This document shows, piece after piece, positions 24,933 to 33,665 of a stretch of DNA of 64,000 nucleotides. The DNA lies in assembly GCA_000620205.1 (NCBI GenBank), contig JHVP01000004.1, positions 434,001 to 498,000 on the forward strand, read 5' to 3'. The notes beneath the pieces are model-generated. The model had not been told where the DNA came from, did not search any database, and saw only the letters and a program-made list of their open reading frames with translations. Positions within the stretch are counted from its first letter, which is position 1; every line of letters begins with the position of its first letter. The stretch is from Geodermatophilaceae bacterium URHA0031. Its GTDB lineage: Bacteria; Actinomycetota; Actinomycetes; Mycobacteriales; Geodermatophilaceae. The position numbers were made by a program, and so were the translations under genes.

Positions 24933-25678
24933 CGCACGGCCTGCCCAGCCTGCAGCGCGGCGACAGCGCCGGGCTTGAAGCCCCTGACGATCAGGTAGAC
25001 GCCGAACGAGAACTCGAAGACGGCGACCGGGACCGCGGCAACCAGAGCCACCGGGGACACGTTCTCGTAGACGCCGAAGAAGATCGCGATGTCGGAGAGC
25101 AGCAGTAGTGGGGCGCCGACGAACGCGATGAGCGGCAGGATGCGGGGCACCAGGCCGGACCGGTAGAGCAGGTAGCCCAGGAGCAGGTCGACGAAGACGG
25201 GCATCAGGGACTGGGACAGCAGGAACGTCCAGGTGTAGACGGCGACCAGGGTGTGGCCGGTCGTGAGCAGCGCGGCCGGGTCCGTACCGGGGGTCCCGAC
25301 GACGTCGGTGCGCAGGGTGACGACGGTGAGCAGGCTGACGACGCCGACGAAGATCAGGCTGGTCTCGACGAGCCTGGCGGTCACGACCCCGAGGGCGGCG
25401 CTGTGGTCCTGCCGCTTGAGCACCGGGAAGAGCACGACGGCGGTGCTGATGCCGGCCAGACCGATGATGACCTCCAACAGCGCGCCCGCCATCACGCCGG
25501 TGTCGCTGCCCGCACCGAGGAGGAAGGCACCGACGTCGTCCTTCACGGGCTTGTACAAGCTCAGGGTGGGGATCGAGACGAACGTGAGCAGGTACAGCAC
25601 CCCGGCGATGCGGGCGCGCCTTCTCATGGGGTCCGGGGAAGGTCGGGTCGCTGCGGTGGTGGGTGCGGTGGTGGTCAT
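24929..25678 (-). CDS. DUF4386 family membrane protein
   Basis: 249 residues with about six membrane helices. RRRARIAGVLYLLTFVSIPT at the start and the later FVDLLLGYLLYRSGLVPRIL are characteristic of DUF4386, a family of unknown function. ATG at 25678 is chosen over an upstream in-frame start at 25699 because it begins the MTTTAP segment typical for cytosolic N-termini. First gene of the operon with the oxidoreductase and the ABC exporter, suggesting a shared job in membrane or toxin tolerance. Confidence 0.87.
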   Translation of the reverse strand: MTTTAPTTAATRPSPDPMRRRARIAGVLYLLTFVSIPTLSLYKPVKDDVGAFLLGAGSDTGVMAGALLEVIIGLAGISTAVVLFPVLKRQDHSAALGVVTARLVETSLIFVGVVSLLTVVTLRTDVVGTPGTDPAALLTTGHTLVAVYTWTFLLSQSLMPVFVDLLLGYLLYRSGLVPRILPLIAFVGAPLLLLSDIAIFFGVYENVSPVALVAAVPVAVFEFSFGVYLIVRGFKPGAVAALQAGQAVR

Positions 25679-25935
25679 GGCGTGTCCTTCGCAGATCAAC
25701 GGGGCGTCCGGCTGGGTGACCGGCCTCGCGCACGGATGACGGTGGACGTTCCGTCTGGTGCGTGGGAAAGGTAGGAACCGATGTGGTGAGCCGGGATCAC
25801 ATGAATGCGGTGATCGATGTGGTGAGCTGACCGCTCGGAGCGCGCCCTGTGCGGTCAGGGAGCTCCGGCTGCTCGGCTGACCGCCGGTTCGGGGTCTGCC
25901 GGGGCAGGTTGGCCGCGGGCCGGAGGGGAGCGCCG

Positions 25936-27240
25936 ATGCCCGACGTCGCTGGGCCTCCGGGGGCCGCCGAGCCGCCCCGGTCCTCGCCCGGCGCGGCGGG
26001 GGCGAAATTGGCCGCGCCGGCCGTGCGCCGGGCCGGGTGGGGGTTCATCGCGCTGTTCGCGGCGGCGTACCTGGGCGCCACCCTGCAGCTGCTCGCGCCG
26101 CTGGTGGTCACCTTGGCCTTGAAGGTCGACTCCCTGGTCGGCAGCGCCCGGGCGCCGAACAGCCTGTCGCTGGTGACCGGCGTCGGCGCCTCCCTGTCGC
26201 TGTTCGCAAATCCGTTCTTCGGCAGGCTGAGCGACCGCACGGCCGGGCGGTACGGCATGCGCCGCCCCTGGATCGTGGGCGGCCTGCTGGGTGGGTTCGT
26301 GGGGCTCTTCATCGTCGCGGTGGCGCCCACCCTCCCGGTCGTCCTGCTGGGCTGGTGCCTCGCGCAGCTGTTCTTCAACGCGCTGCTCGCCGCGATGGTG
26401 GCGGTGCTGCCGGACCAGATCCCGTCCTCCCAGCGCGGACTGGTCTCCGGCATCCTGGGCATCTGCCTGCCCGTCGCCTCGGTGACCGGCACCTTCCTGG
26501 TGCAGCTGTTCACCGGCAACCCGGTGGCCATGTTCTTGGTCCCGAGCGCGATCGGCGGGTTCTTCGTCGTGCTGTTCGCAGTCACGCTGCACGACCGCCG
26601 CCTCGCCGCCGCCGACCGGCCGGCCTGGTCCTGGCGGGAGTTCGCCGGCACGTTCTACGTCAGCCCGCGGAAGAACCCCGACTTCGGCTGGGCGTTCGCC
26701 AGCAGGTTCCTCTTCGTCCTGGCGTACGCGTTCCTGGTCACGTACCTGGCGTTCTACCTGCTGGAGCAGCTCGGCAGCGACAAGTCCGACGTGCCCCGGC
26801 AGATCTTCACCGGGACCGTGGTCCAGGCGGTGTTCATCGTCGCCGCGTCGCTGCTGGGTGGGCCGCTGTCGGACCGGACCGGCCGGCGCAAGGTCTTCGT
26901 GGTCACCGCGTCGGTGATCTACGGCCTGGCGATGTTCGCCGTCGCCGTTGCCGCCGACGTCAACGGCTTCCTGGTCGGCATGGCGATCAGTGGACTCGGG
27001 TTCGGCCTCTACACGGCCGTCGACCTCGCTCTGGTCGCCGACGTGCTCACCGGAGCAGACACCGCCAAGGAGCTCGGCGTGTTCAACGTCGCCAACGCGC
27101 TGCCGTTCTCCATCGGCCCGGCGATGGCCTCCGCCGTGCTGGCCGTCAGCGGCGGCAGCTACGGCGCGCTGTACGTCGTGGCCGGGGTCTGCGCCTTCGC
27201 CGGGGCGGCCGCGATCCTGCCCGTGCGGCGGGTGCGCTGA
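25936..27240 (+). CDS. MFS transporter
   Basis: 434 residues, twelve helices. Motif A variants occur twice: GRLSDRTAGRYGMRRPWI after helix 2 and GPLSDRTGRRKVFVV after helix 8; GISGLGFGLYTAVDLALV-like AISGLGFGLYTAVD is in helix 10. The R-x-G-R/RRPW pattern resembles sugar:cation symporter and sucrose-transporter relatives, but the substrate is not determinable. ATG at 25936 has GGAGGGGAG upstream. It is divergent from the DUF4386 operon and converges on the LuxR gene. Confidence 0.88.
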   Translation: MPDVAGPPGAAEPPRSSPGAAGAKLAAPAVRRAGWGFIALFAAAYLGATLQLLAPLVVTLALKVDSLVGSARAPNSLSLVTGVGASLSLFANPFFGRLSDRTAGRYGMRRPWIVGGLLGGFVGLFIVAVAPTLPVVLLGWCLAQLFFNALLAAMVAVLPDQIPSSQRGLVSGILGICLPVASVTGTFLVQLFTGNPVAMFLVPSAIGGFFVVLFAVTLHDRRLAAADRPAWSWREFAGTFYVSPRKNPDFGWAFASRFLFVLAYAFLVTYLAFYLLEQLGSDKSDVPRQIFTGTVVQAVFIVAASLLGGPLSDRTGRRKVFVVTASVIYGLAMFAVAVAADVNGFLVGMAISGLGFGLYTAVDLALVADVLTGADTAKELGVFNVANALPFSIGPAMASAVLAVSGGSYGALYVVAGVCAFAGAAAILPVRRVR

Positions 27241-27290
27241 GCAGTCCTCGTGCCGGGGTGCGTGCGGCTGCCGCTGCGCGGCGGCGCTGT

Positions 27291-30080
27291 CTACCTGTCG
27301 GGGCCGCTGCCCGTCCGCGGTCGGCGGTGGCCGGGCCTGGGCATCAGGTCGAGGTCCTGGGCCCGGGCGACCGCTGCCCCGCGGTCGTTGACGCCGAGCT
27401 TGGCGTAGATGTTCTTGGAGTGCGTGCGGACGGTGTTCAGCGAGACGTAGAGTTCGCGGGCGATGGCCGGGCCGTCGAGGTGGGTGCCGAGGAGCCGGAG
27501 CACGTCCAGCTCGCGCGGGCTGAGCGGCTCGATCAGGGCCGCCTGCGCGGATGCGGGGCCCCGGTTCCGGGGCTGGCTGTCGTCGCCCGTGGCCAGGCCG
27601 GCCAGGAGGCGTCGGGCGTAGCCGGCGGAGGTCCCCTTCGCCGCGGCCGCCTTCAGCAGCACGGCCATGGCGCGGCCCTCCTCGGCGAACGGCCGGACAT
27701 GGCCGTGCTCCTGGGCCAGGGTCAGCGCACGCTGCAGCGCCATGTGGGCCGCGAGCAGGTCGCCGCGCACCTGCTCGGCGAGCGCCCGCACCACCAGCAC
27801 GTCCAGGACACTGCCGGTGCGGCCACCGTCCTCCGCCGCGGACTGCAGGCGATCCAGGAGCCCCACCACGCCGGACAGCGATCGCCGGTCGCCGTCGCCC
27901 GCCGCCTGGGCCACCAGCGCCCGGGCCAGCGTGACGTGCTCGAACTCGCGCAGGTAGTCCGGGCCGTCCTCGACCGACAGTCCCCGCTCGGCCGCCCAGC
28001 TGAGCGCGCCGGCCCACCGGCCGTGCCGGGCGAGCATCCGTGCCCGCACCGCTGGGACCGGCTGCACATCGGGGAAGTAGTCGGCCGTGTAGCGGCTGTG
28101 TGCCTCGTCGAGCAGGGCCAGCGCGCCATCGACGTCGCCTTCGGCCTCGACGATCCGGGCCGAAGCGACCAGCCAGCGGTACGGGGTCTGTGGCAGGCCG
28201 GCGTGTTCGCCCAGTTCCCGGGAGGTGGTCAGGTCCCGACGGGCGCCATCGAGGTCCCCGCGCTCGATGCGCACTCCGGCGAGGGCCACGTGCATGTCCG
28301 CCGCTCCGCGCAGCACCGGACCGGTCTCAGGCGTCACCAGCCGCAGTACCCGTTCGAGCGTGTTCGTCGCGTCGCGGAGCCGGCCCTGGGTGGTGCGGAT
28401 GTCGGCGAGCGCGACCGTGCAGCCGGCGACGTCGGACAGGTGCCCGGCGCGTTCCAGGTGTGCGGCGCAGTCGGCGTACCACCGGTAGCCCGCCTCGAGG
28501 TCCCCGCCGGTCCAGTACGCCAGCCCGAGCAGCCCGGCGGCCGGGCCGCGGCTGAGATGGTCGTCGGCATCGGCGAGGTCGAGCGCGGCCCTGGCGTGCG
28601 CGATGGTGCCGGCCGTGTCGCCGGAGAGCAGGGCCTGTCCGGCGCGGTACAGGGAGATCGCGCTGCGCACTCGGCCGAAGGCGTCGGCGTCGACGACCAC
28701 CATCCCCGCCGACGGTGCCCCGACGGGCTGACCGTGGCCCTCGGGCGCGCTGACCCATCGCTCGGCGTCCTGCAGATGCCCTTCCACGCCCTCGGTCTCG
28801 CCACTGACCATGAGCGCTGCGGCGTAGCCGATGCTCAGGACCGGCCGGACCCGCAGCACCTCGACCGGCAGCGCCGCCAGCCAGCGACGGATGGTGGCCT
28901 CCTGCCTGCCCCGCTGCAGCGCCGGCAGCATCAGCTCGATCAGATCCGCCGCTCGCGCGGTGTCACCGCCGGCGAGCGCGTGGTGCGCCGCCTCGGCCCG
29001 TTCGCCGGAGGCCGCGTACCAGTCGCCGGCCCGCCGGTGAAGGCCCGCAACGGCGTCGGGCTCCTCGTCGTGCAGGTACGCCTGCAGCACGTCGGCGAAC
29101 AGGTGGTGGTAGCGGTACCAGCGGCGACGGTCGTCGAGCGGAACGAGGAACAGGTTCGCCCGGTCCAGCGCCTCCAGCATCGCCTTGCCACCGTCGCCCC
29201 CGGTGACGGCGTCGCACAGCGGCCCGGTCAGCCGGGTCAGCACGGACGTCTCCAGCAGGAAGCTGCGGACCTGGTCGGTCTGCCGGGCCAGCACCTCCTC
29301 GACCAGGTAGTCGACGATGTAGCGGTCGTCCCCGGCGAAGTCCGCGATGAACCCGGCCGGGTCGTCGCGGCCCTGCAGCGAGAGCGCAGCCAGCTGCAGG
29401 GCTGCGATCCAGCCCTCGGTGCGGCCCTCCAGCACCGCTACATCGCCGGCGGTCAGCGGCAGCCTCATCGCCCCGGTGAGATAGGCCGCGGCCTCCTCGG
29501 CGGTGAAGCGCAGGTCGGTGGCTCGCAGCTCGACCAGGTCGCCGCGAGCGCGCAGCCGCGCCAGCGGCAAGGCCGGGTCGGCGCGGCCGGCGATCACCAG
29601 GTGGATCTGCGCAGGCAGGTGCTCCGCCAGGAACGTCATGCCCTGATGGACCTCAGCCGTGTGGATCAGGTGGTAGTCGTCGAGCACCAGCACGACGTCC
29701 TGAGCGATCGCGGCGAGCTCGTTGACCAGCGTCGCGAGCACCGCATCGGTCGACGACTGAGGCGACTCCAGCACACCCAGGGTGCCGGCGCCGACCCCGT
29801 CCGCCGCGGTGCGCAGCGCGGCGACCAGGTAGGTCCAGAACACCGCCGGGTCGTTGTCCCGCTCGTCCAGTGACAGCCACGCCACCGCCTGGCCGGTGGC
29901 GGCACCGGTGGCCAGCCACTCGGTCAGCAGCGTCGTCTTGCCGAAGCCGGCCGGGGACGACACCACCGTCAGCACCCCTTCGGCCCCGCGGTCCAGCCGC
30001 TCCATCAGGCGCGGGCGGGCGACCGCGCCGTGCCGACGCCGCGGGATGTGCAGCTTGGTCTGGAGCAGCGGGCCGGCCAT
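27291..30080 (-). CDS. MalT-like LuxR family transcriptional activator
   Basis: 929 residues. N-terminal LLQTKLHIPRRRHGAVARPR is typical of the MalT/LAL group, followed by a P-loop SSPAGFGKTTLL near residue 40 and Walker B LVLDDYHLI near 135. A long helical TPR-like region (about 350-800) should bind the inducer, and the C-terminus has the LuxR helix-turn-helix (LSPRELDVLRLL, then LNTVRTHSKNIYAKLGV). ATG at 30080 is chosen since GAGGAG is eight bases upstream; GTG 30089 and ATG 30086 are too close to it. The inducer and targets are unknown; the neighbouring MFS gene is one candidate. Confidence 0.9.
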   Translation of the reverse strand: MAGPLLQTKLHIPRRRHGAVARPRLMERLDRGAEGVLTVVSSPAGFGKTTLLTEWLATGAATGQAVAWLSLDERDNDPAVFWTYLVAALRTAADGVGAGTLGVLESPQSSTDAVLATLVNELAAIAQDVVLVLDDYHLIHTAEVHQGMTFLAEHLPAQIHLVIAGRADPALPLARLRARGDLVELRATDLRFTAEEAAAYLTGAMRLPLTAGDVAVLEGRTEGWIAALQLAALSLQGRDDPAGFIADFAGDDRYIVDYLVEEVLARQTDQVRSFLLETSVLTRLTGPLCDAVTGGDGGKAMLEALDRANLFLVPLDDRRRWYRYHHLFADVLQAYLHDEEPDAVAGLHRRAGDWYAASGERAEAAHHALAGGDTARAADLIELMLPALQRGRQEATIRRWLAALPVEVLRVRPVLSIGYAAALMVSGETEGVEGHLQDAERWVSAPEGHGQPVGAPSAGMVVVDADAFGRVRSAISLYRAGQALLSGDTAGTIAHARAALDLADADDHLSRGPAAGLLGLAYWTGGDLEAGYRWYADCAAHLERAGHLSDVAGCTVALADIRTTQGRLRDATNTLERVLRLVTPETGPVLRGAADMHVALAGVRIERGDLDGARRDLTTSRELGEHAGLPQTPYRWLVASARIVEAEGDVDGALALLDEAHSRYTADYFPDVQPVPAVRARMLARHGRWAGALSWAAERGLSVEDGPDYLREFEHVTLARALVAQAAGDGDRRSLSGVVGLLDRLQSAAEDGGRTGSVLDVLVVRALAEQVRGDLLAAHMALQRALTLAQEHGHVRPFAEEGRAMAVLLKAAAAKGTSAGYARRLLAGLATGDDSQPRNRGPASAQAALIEPLSPRELDVLRLLGTHLDGPAIARELYVSLNTVRTHSKNIYAKLGVNDRGAAVARAQDLDLMPRPGHRRPRTGSGPDR

Positions 30081-30348
30081 GCCCATCACTCCTCGGCTCG
30101 GTCACCGCGCGGCATGGAGGATGCCGGGGCTGGCGACCTAACCGTAGCGGCTCCGCGACCCGGGATCGGCCGGATGCTGCCGCTCCTCCAGGTGCTGAGC
30201 GACCGGGCGTCGGCCGATGGGGGTGGATGCCGAGCGCGCCGACCGCGAGCGCGGTAGAAGGTGCTGGGGTCGGTCCCGAAGCTCCATCAGCCGCACCCCC
30301 GTCGGATGACGTCACGGGCGTGACAGCGGGCGTTCACGGGCACCGGCG

Positions 30349-32265
30349 CTACTCACGGAGGGCGATGACGCGCCAAGGACCCACGGCCCGGCTGATGGCG
30401 TCGGGGTCGGTGACGATCTCGGCCGGGAGACGGACCTCCCAGACCCCCGTCTCCAGGTCGTGAGGGTTCCAGGTCGAGGAGCGGTAGACCAGAGCGCCCG
30501 CCTCCTCGCGCAGCACGAGGACGTCCGGGCCATCCGGCGCCTTCCGCAGCTGATCGACGATGCGGGACGCAGGTTCTCCGGCGAGGCCCTCCAGGAATGC
30601 TCGCCGCTCGGCGTACCTGCCCAGCGGGTTGGCGTACAGGTCCCACCACTGCTGGTAGCCGTACCAGGCCGTCAGGGCCAGGAAGGGCAGCTCGTCGGTC
30701 AGCACCACCGGCTTCCCGTCCTGGCCGGCTTCCGACGCCAGCCGATCGACCGCGGTGACGACCTCGGCCACCGGCGGCTGTCCAGCCTGCGGTGCCGCAC
30801 GCGCCTCCGGGCTCGCGGCTACGGGAAAACGCCCGTCGGGATAGCGCTCGTCGGCGGCCATCCTGGTGAGGTCGGAACCGACCCACTCCGACGCGTGGCC
30901 TGACGCGCTCAACCCCACGACGAGGAGCAGCACGGCGGAGCCTGCCCGGCGGCCCACTCGGTCCGGCGGTGCCAGTCGCCCGGCCGCGTACCGGCGCACG
31001 AGGAGGACCACGCCCAGCGTGCCGGCGGTGAGCAGTGCCAGGGCGAGCACGGGCAGGAGCCGGTGCAGGAGGACCCCCTCGCCGGTCTGGCCCAGCGTCA
31101 GCTGGACGACGGTGAGCACGAGAACGGCCGCCACCACGGCTCCCACCCCGCCCAGCCGGCGGTCCAGATGGCGGAGGCTCAGCAGCACGACGACGCCCAG
31201 CGCGGCCAGCAGGCAACCGGGGGTGGCGCTGGGGCGGAAGGCGAGCAGCCCGAACGAGTCCTCGTTGACGTACGTCGCCGCAGCCGACGGGGGCATGCCC
31301 TCCCTGACCCAGGTGAGCGCGTACCGCCCCAGCCACGGAGCGACGAGGACCAGGCTGACGGCTCCGGCGATGACCAGCTCCAGCCACCTGACCGCGCTGC
31401 GCCGGACGGCGGTGAGCAGGAAGAGGGCGAGGACGGCCAGCCCTGCATAGAGCAGGTAGCACCAGGCGGCCGCCCCCAGGACCAGTCCCAGCAGGACGCC
31501 CCGGCGGACCGACAGTGGCCCCTCGACAGTCGCCACCCATGCCAGCAGTGGTGGGAGGACGCTGGCCACCAGCCAGCCGTAGGGCTCGTACGCCACTGCG
31601 GTCAGCAGCGTCTCCGATCCGACCCACGCGCTTCCCTGGAACGGGAGCCCGATCGTGGTGACCACGGTCAGCAGGGCCGCCAGCCGGGTACTGCAGGTGG
31701 CACGCCACGCGACGAAGGTCAGTGCCGAGGCCGCCCACAGCGACGAGATCGCCACCCACTTGTATGCCTGCCACGGCGTCGTCCCGAGCAGGTCGCTCAC
31801 GACCCCGGTGAGCCAGAACCAGCCGGGGGAATAGAAGGCGGGCACGCCTCGGTAGGTGTAGTCCATCAGCGCGGTGGGGTCGTCGGCGAACCGAGCCGTG
31901 TACTCCAACCGGAAGGACTGGTCGCCCTGCACGCCGGCGAAGAACCAGTCGGTGCCGTTGAGGGCGATCAGGGTCAGCCCGGGGAGGAACGTCGCCGTGA
32001 GCGCGGCGGCTGCGTGGTGAGCACGCCGATCGCTGCGGAGGAGGGCCCGCGGCACGCCCACGGCCAACAGCAGCGCGAGGCCGGCAACCTGGTAGTGGGT
32101 CCGGGCGGGCGTGGGAGCAGGGAGCAGCGCTGCAGCCAGCAGGGCGACGGCGAGCAGGCCCACCCACACGGCGGCGATGACCACCCTGTGGGCCCGCTCC
32201 CGTTGCTCCGGGCCGACCTGGTCGTCGCCGAGGTGGCCATCCCGCTCTGCCGAGAATGGGTCCAC
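30349..32265 (-). CDS. aftA: AftA-like arabinofuranosyltransferase (polyprenyl-phosphate dependent membrane glycosyltransferase)
   Basis: 638 residues, close to the 640 of mycobacterial AftA. About twelve membrane helices precede a C-terminal outside domain. GDQSFRLEYTARFADDPTAL after helix 3 carries the acidic catalytic-type residues of the GT-C fold, followed by VPAFYSPGWFWLTGVVSDLL, both close to the AftA N-terminal family pattern. AftA transfers the first arabinofuranose from decaprenyl-phosphoryl-arabinose to galactan. GTG at 32265 has GGGGGAA upstream. No other arabinogalactan gene is near it, so the acceptor here may differ. Confidence 0.75.
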   Translation of the reverse strand: MDPFSAERDGHLGDDQVGPEQRERAHRVVIAAVWVGLLAVALLAAALLPAPTPARTHYQVAGLALLLAVGVPRALLRSDRRAHHAAAALTATFLPGLTLIALNGTDWFFAGVQGDQSFRLEYTARFADDPTALMDYTYRGVPAFYSPGWFWLTGVVSDLLGTTPWQAYKWVAISSLWAASALTFVAWRATCSTRLAALLTVVTTIGLPFQGSAWVGSETLLTAVAYEPYGWLVASVLPPLLAWVATVEGPLSVRRGVLLGLVLGAAAWCYLLYAGLAVLALFLLTAVRRSAVRWLELVIAGAVSLVLVAPWLGRYALTWVREGMPPSAAATYVNEDSFGLLAFRPSATPGCLLAALGVVVLLSLRHLDRRLGGVGAVVAAVLVLTVVQLTLGQTGEGVLLHRLLPVLALALLTAGTLGVVLLVRRYAAGRLAPPDRVGRRAGSAVLLLVVGLSASGHASEWVGSDLTRMAADERYPDGRFPVAASPEARAAPQAGQPPVAEVVTAVDRLASEAGQDGKPVVLTDELPFLALTAWYGYQQWWDLYANPLGRYAERRAFLEGLAGEPASRIVDQLRKAPDGPDVLVLREEAGALVYRSSTWNPHDLETGVWEVRLPAEIVTDPDAISRAVGPWRVIALRE

Positions 32266-32384
32266 GCTGTTCCCCCACGTCGCGGGTGGACGGCTCCCGT
32301 CTCGGGACCCACGGGTACCGAGGGCGGCTGCGCGCTGGACACCCCCTGGTGCTCGTGGAGTCGCCCCCACGGCAGCGACCGAGT

Positions 32385-32774
32385 CTAGATGTCCCCCCGG
32401 CCGGGCCGCCGCTGATCGACCATCGTCTCCAGCGGCGTCCCGGGCCGGGTGGCATCGGCTGCCCGGCCCGCTTGCGAGCCGGCGGGCGGCCGTGGGGCGC
32501 GGTCGTGGTGCAGCTCGATCGGCGCCCCGTCGTCGAAGGCCCGGGCGACCCGCGCGGTGGAGGTTGCTCGGGCGACCGCGCTCCCGGTCTCCTCCGGCGC
32601 GCGGAGGCGGTCGGCGGTCCCCGTCCACTCGTCCGGGCCGCCGTCCGCGGGCGACGGGAAGCCCGGGTGCAGGGACCCGGGGAACACGGACCCGGGCACG
32701 CTGCGGCCCGTGCTCCGCCGGATCCGGCGCTCAAGAGCGAGGTAGCGGCTCGTCCCGTTCCGGGTCTCAGACAT
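32385..32774 (-). CDS. Hypothetical protein
   Basis: 129 residues, unrecognised. It starts SETRNGTSRYLALERRIRRS and continues into a Pro/Gly/Arg/Asp-rich, probably disordered sequence with ELHHDRAPRPPAGSQAG. No membrane segment or cysteine. ATG at 32774 overlaps the end of the upstream ORF by eight bases, suggesting coupling. It may be non-functional island filler; coding status is moderate. Confidence 0.45.
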   Translation of the reverse strand: MSETRNGTSRYLALERRIRRSTGRSVPGSVFPGSLHPGFPSPADGGPDEWTGTADRLRAPEETGSAVARATSTARVARAFDDGAPIELHHDRAPRPPAGSQAGRAADATRPGTPLETMVDQRRPGRGDI

Positions 32775-33021
32775 GGAGCGCCCCCCGGGCGACGTGGGTG
32801 CCGGGCTGAACCCGCAGTCGCATCGTGATGGCGGCGTCCGGGTCGAGGACCACGTTGAGCGGCTCGTCCTCGAGCGAGGCGCCGTGCCCGTGCGGAACGG
32901 CGACGCAGAGCGGTCGACTGTCGGTCGAGGCGCGCACCGGCACGCGACGTCCTCCGAGCGTCGCGGTCGGGTACGTCGAGGAGGTCTCATCGCCGGATGC
33001 GAGGTTCTCGCCGCGCACCAT
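32767..33021 (-). CDS. Hypothetical protein, possibly truncated at its 5' end
   Basis: 84 residues from ATG 33021, but the frame stays open upstream (reading GGSGLSLL before the Met) until it enters the tRNA-Pro fragment at 33067-33105. LMVRGENLASGDE followed by TATLGGRRVPVR is weakly like an IPT/TIG beta-sandwich, and LNVVLDPDAAITMRLRVQPG like its last strands. I think this is the 3' end of a larger gene cut by the insertion event at the tRNA fragment. No function assigned. Confidence 0.4.
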   Translation of the reverse strand: MVRGENLASGDETSSTYPTATLGGRRVPVRASTDSRPLCVAVPHGHGASLEDEPLNVVLDPDAAITMRLRVQPGTHVARGALHV

Positions 33022-33066
33022 CAGCAGGCTCAGGCCCGACCCGCCCCTGACCTGCGCATTTACGTC

Positions 33067-33105
33067 GCGCTGACAGGATGTGAACGTGCGACCCCTTGAC
33101 CTCGG
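33067..33105 (-). repeat. Proline tRNA (GGG) 3'-half fragment, copy 2
   Basis: On the minus strand it reads GTCAAGGGGTCGCACGTTCA then CATCCTGTCAGC. It matches the other copies from the anticodon-stem 3' strand to the acceptor, but the anticodon loop is altered (CCGAGG instead of CTGGGG), and the T-stem has a G-to-C change. No strong hairpin follows. A worn copy. Confidence 0.65.
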
Positions 33106-33235
33106 CCACGAGCACTCGTCCGTGGGCGTCCGCCGGCGTGCTCCCGCTGGTCATGAGGGCGCGGCGTCCCTGGTCGTCCGCCCGAATCCGTGGTCGTGTG
33201 CACCGCGTTGCTGTACGGGTTGCCGTGCTGCCCTG
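33106..33235 (-). repeat. Conserved block adjoining tRNA-Pro fragment, copy B
   Basis: Homologous to 21314-21440 and 44952-45064: on the minus strand it contains GGCAACCCGTACAGCAACGC, GCGCCCTCATGACCAGCGGG, and ends GGACGAGTGCTCGTGGC against the tRNA part. Confidence 0.55.
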
Positions 33236-33665
33236 GACACCGCATCGGGTTCACCCGGCCATCAGGTTGGTGCCAGACGCCTGATCCCGGGGGCCGCCGA
33301 GGGGACTGCCCCGGGTCGACTCATCTCGCCGACGCTTGGCTCAGCGCTCCCGCCCAGCGCGGCAACGAGGCCACAGTCCGAGGGACGGCAGCCGCGGACG
33401 CCCGGTCGCGAAGTGGGTGCGCCTCATTCAGCAGTCCCGGACAGGCACGTGGCCAGCCCGAGCCCGGCCTGGCCGAGATGACGAACCGCATGCGGCTCCA
33501 TGGTGGCGAGAGCGCTCGCCGTGAAGGCCTGACGCCGGCACCGGACCAGCTCTGCGGGTCCGTCGGCGCGGCATCGTCGGCGTTGTACCGATACGTTCCG
33601 AGTCGCGGGCCGTGCCGCCCACCGCCCGACTCGTTCCATCTCCCTCATGGAAAGCAGGTGAGGTC
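33236..33665. other. Upstream region of pckG without gene
   Basis: About 430 bases before the PEPCK start hold no convincing ORF. The last 60 bases (33605-33665) should carry the promoter/leader; a usable ribosome site (GGTGAGG) is present before the GTG. I see no riboswitch-like or repeat structure. Confidence 0.35.

Noticed and set aside
26037-29873. 1278-codon plus-strand frame spanning the MFS and LuxR genes
   Set aside because: It is an out-of-frame shadow of the MFS gene and then the antisense of the LuxR gene, with no recognisable domain.
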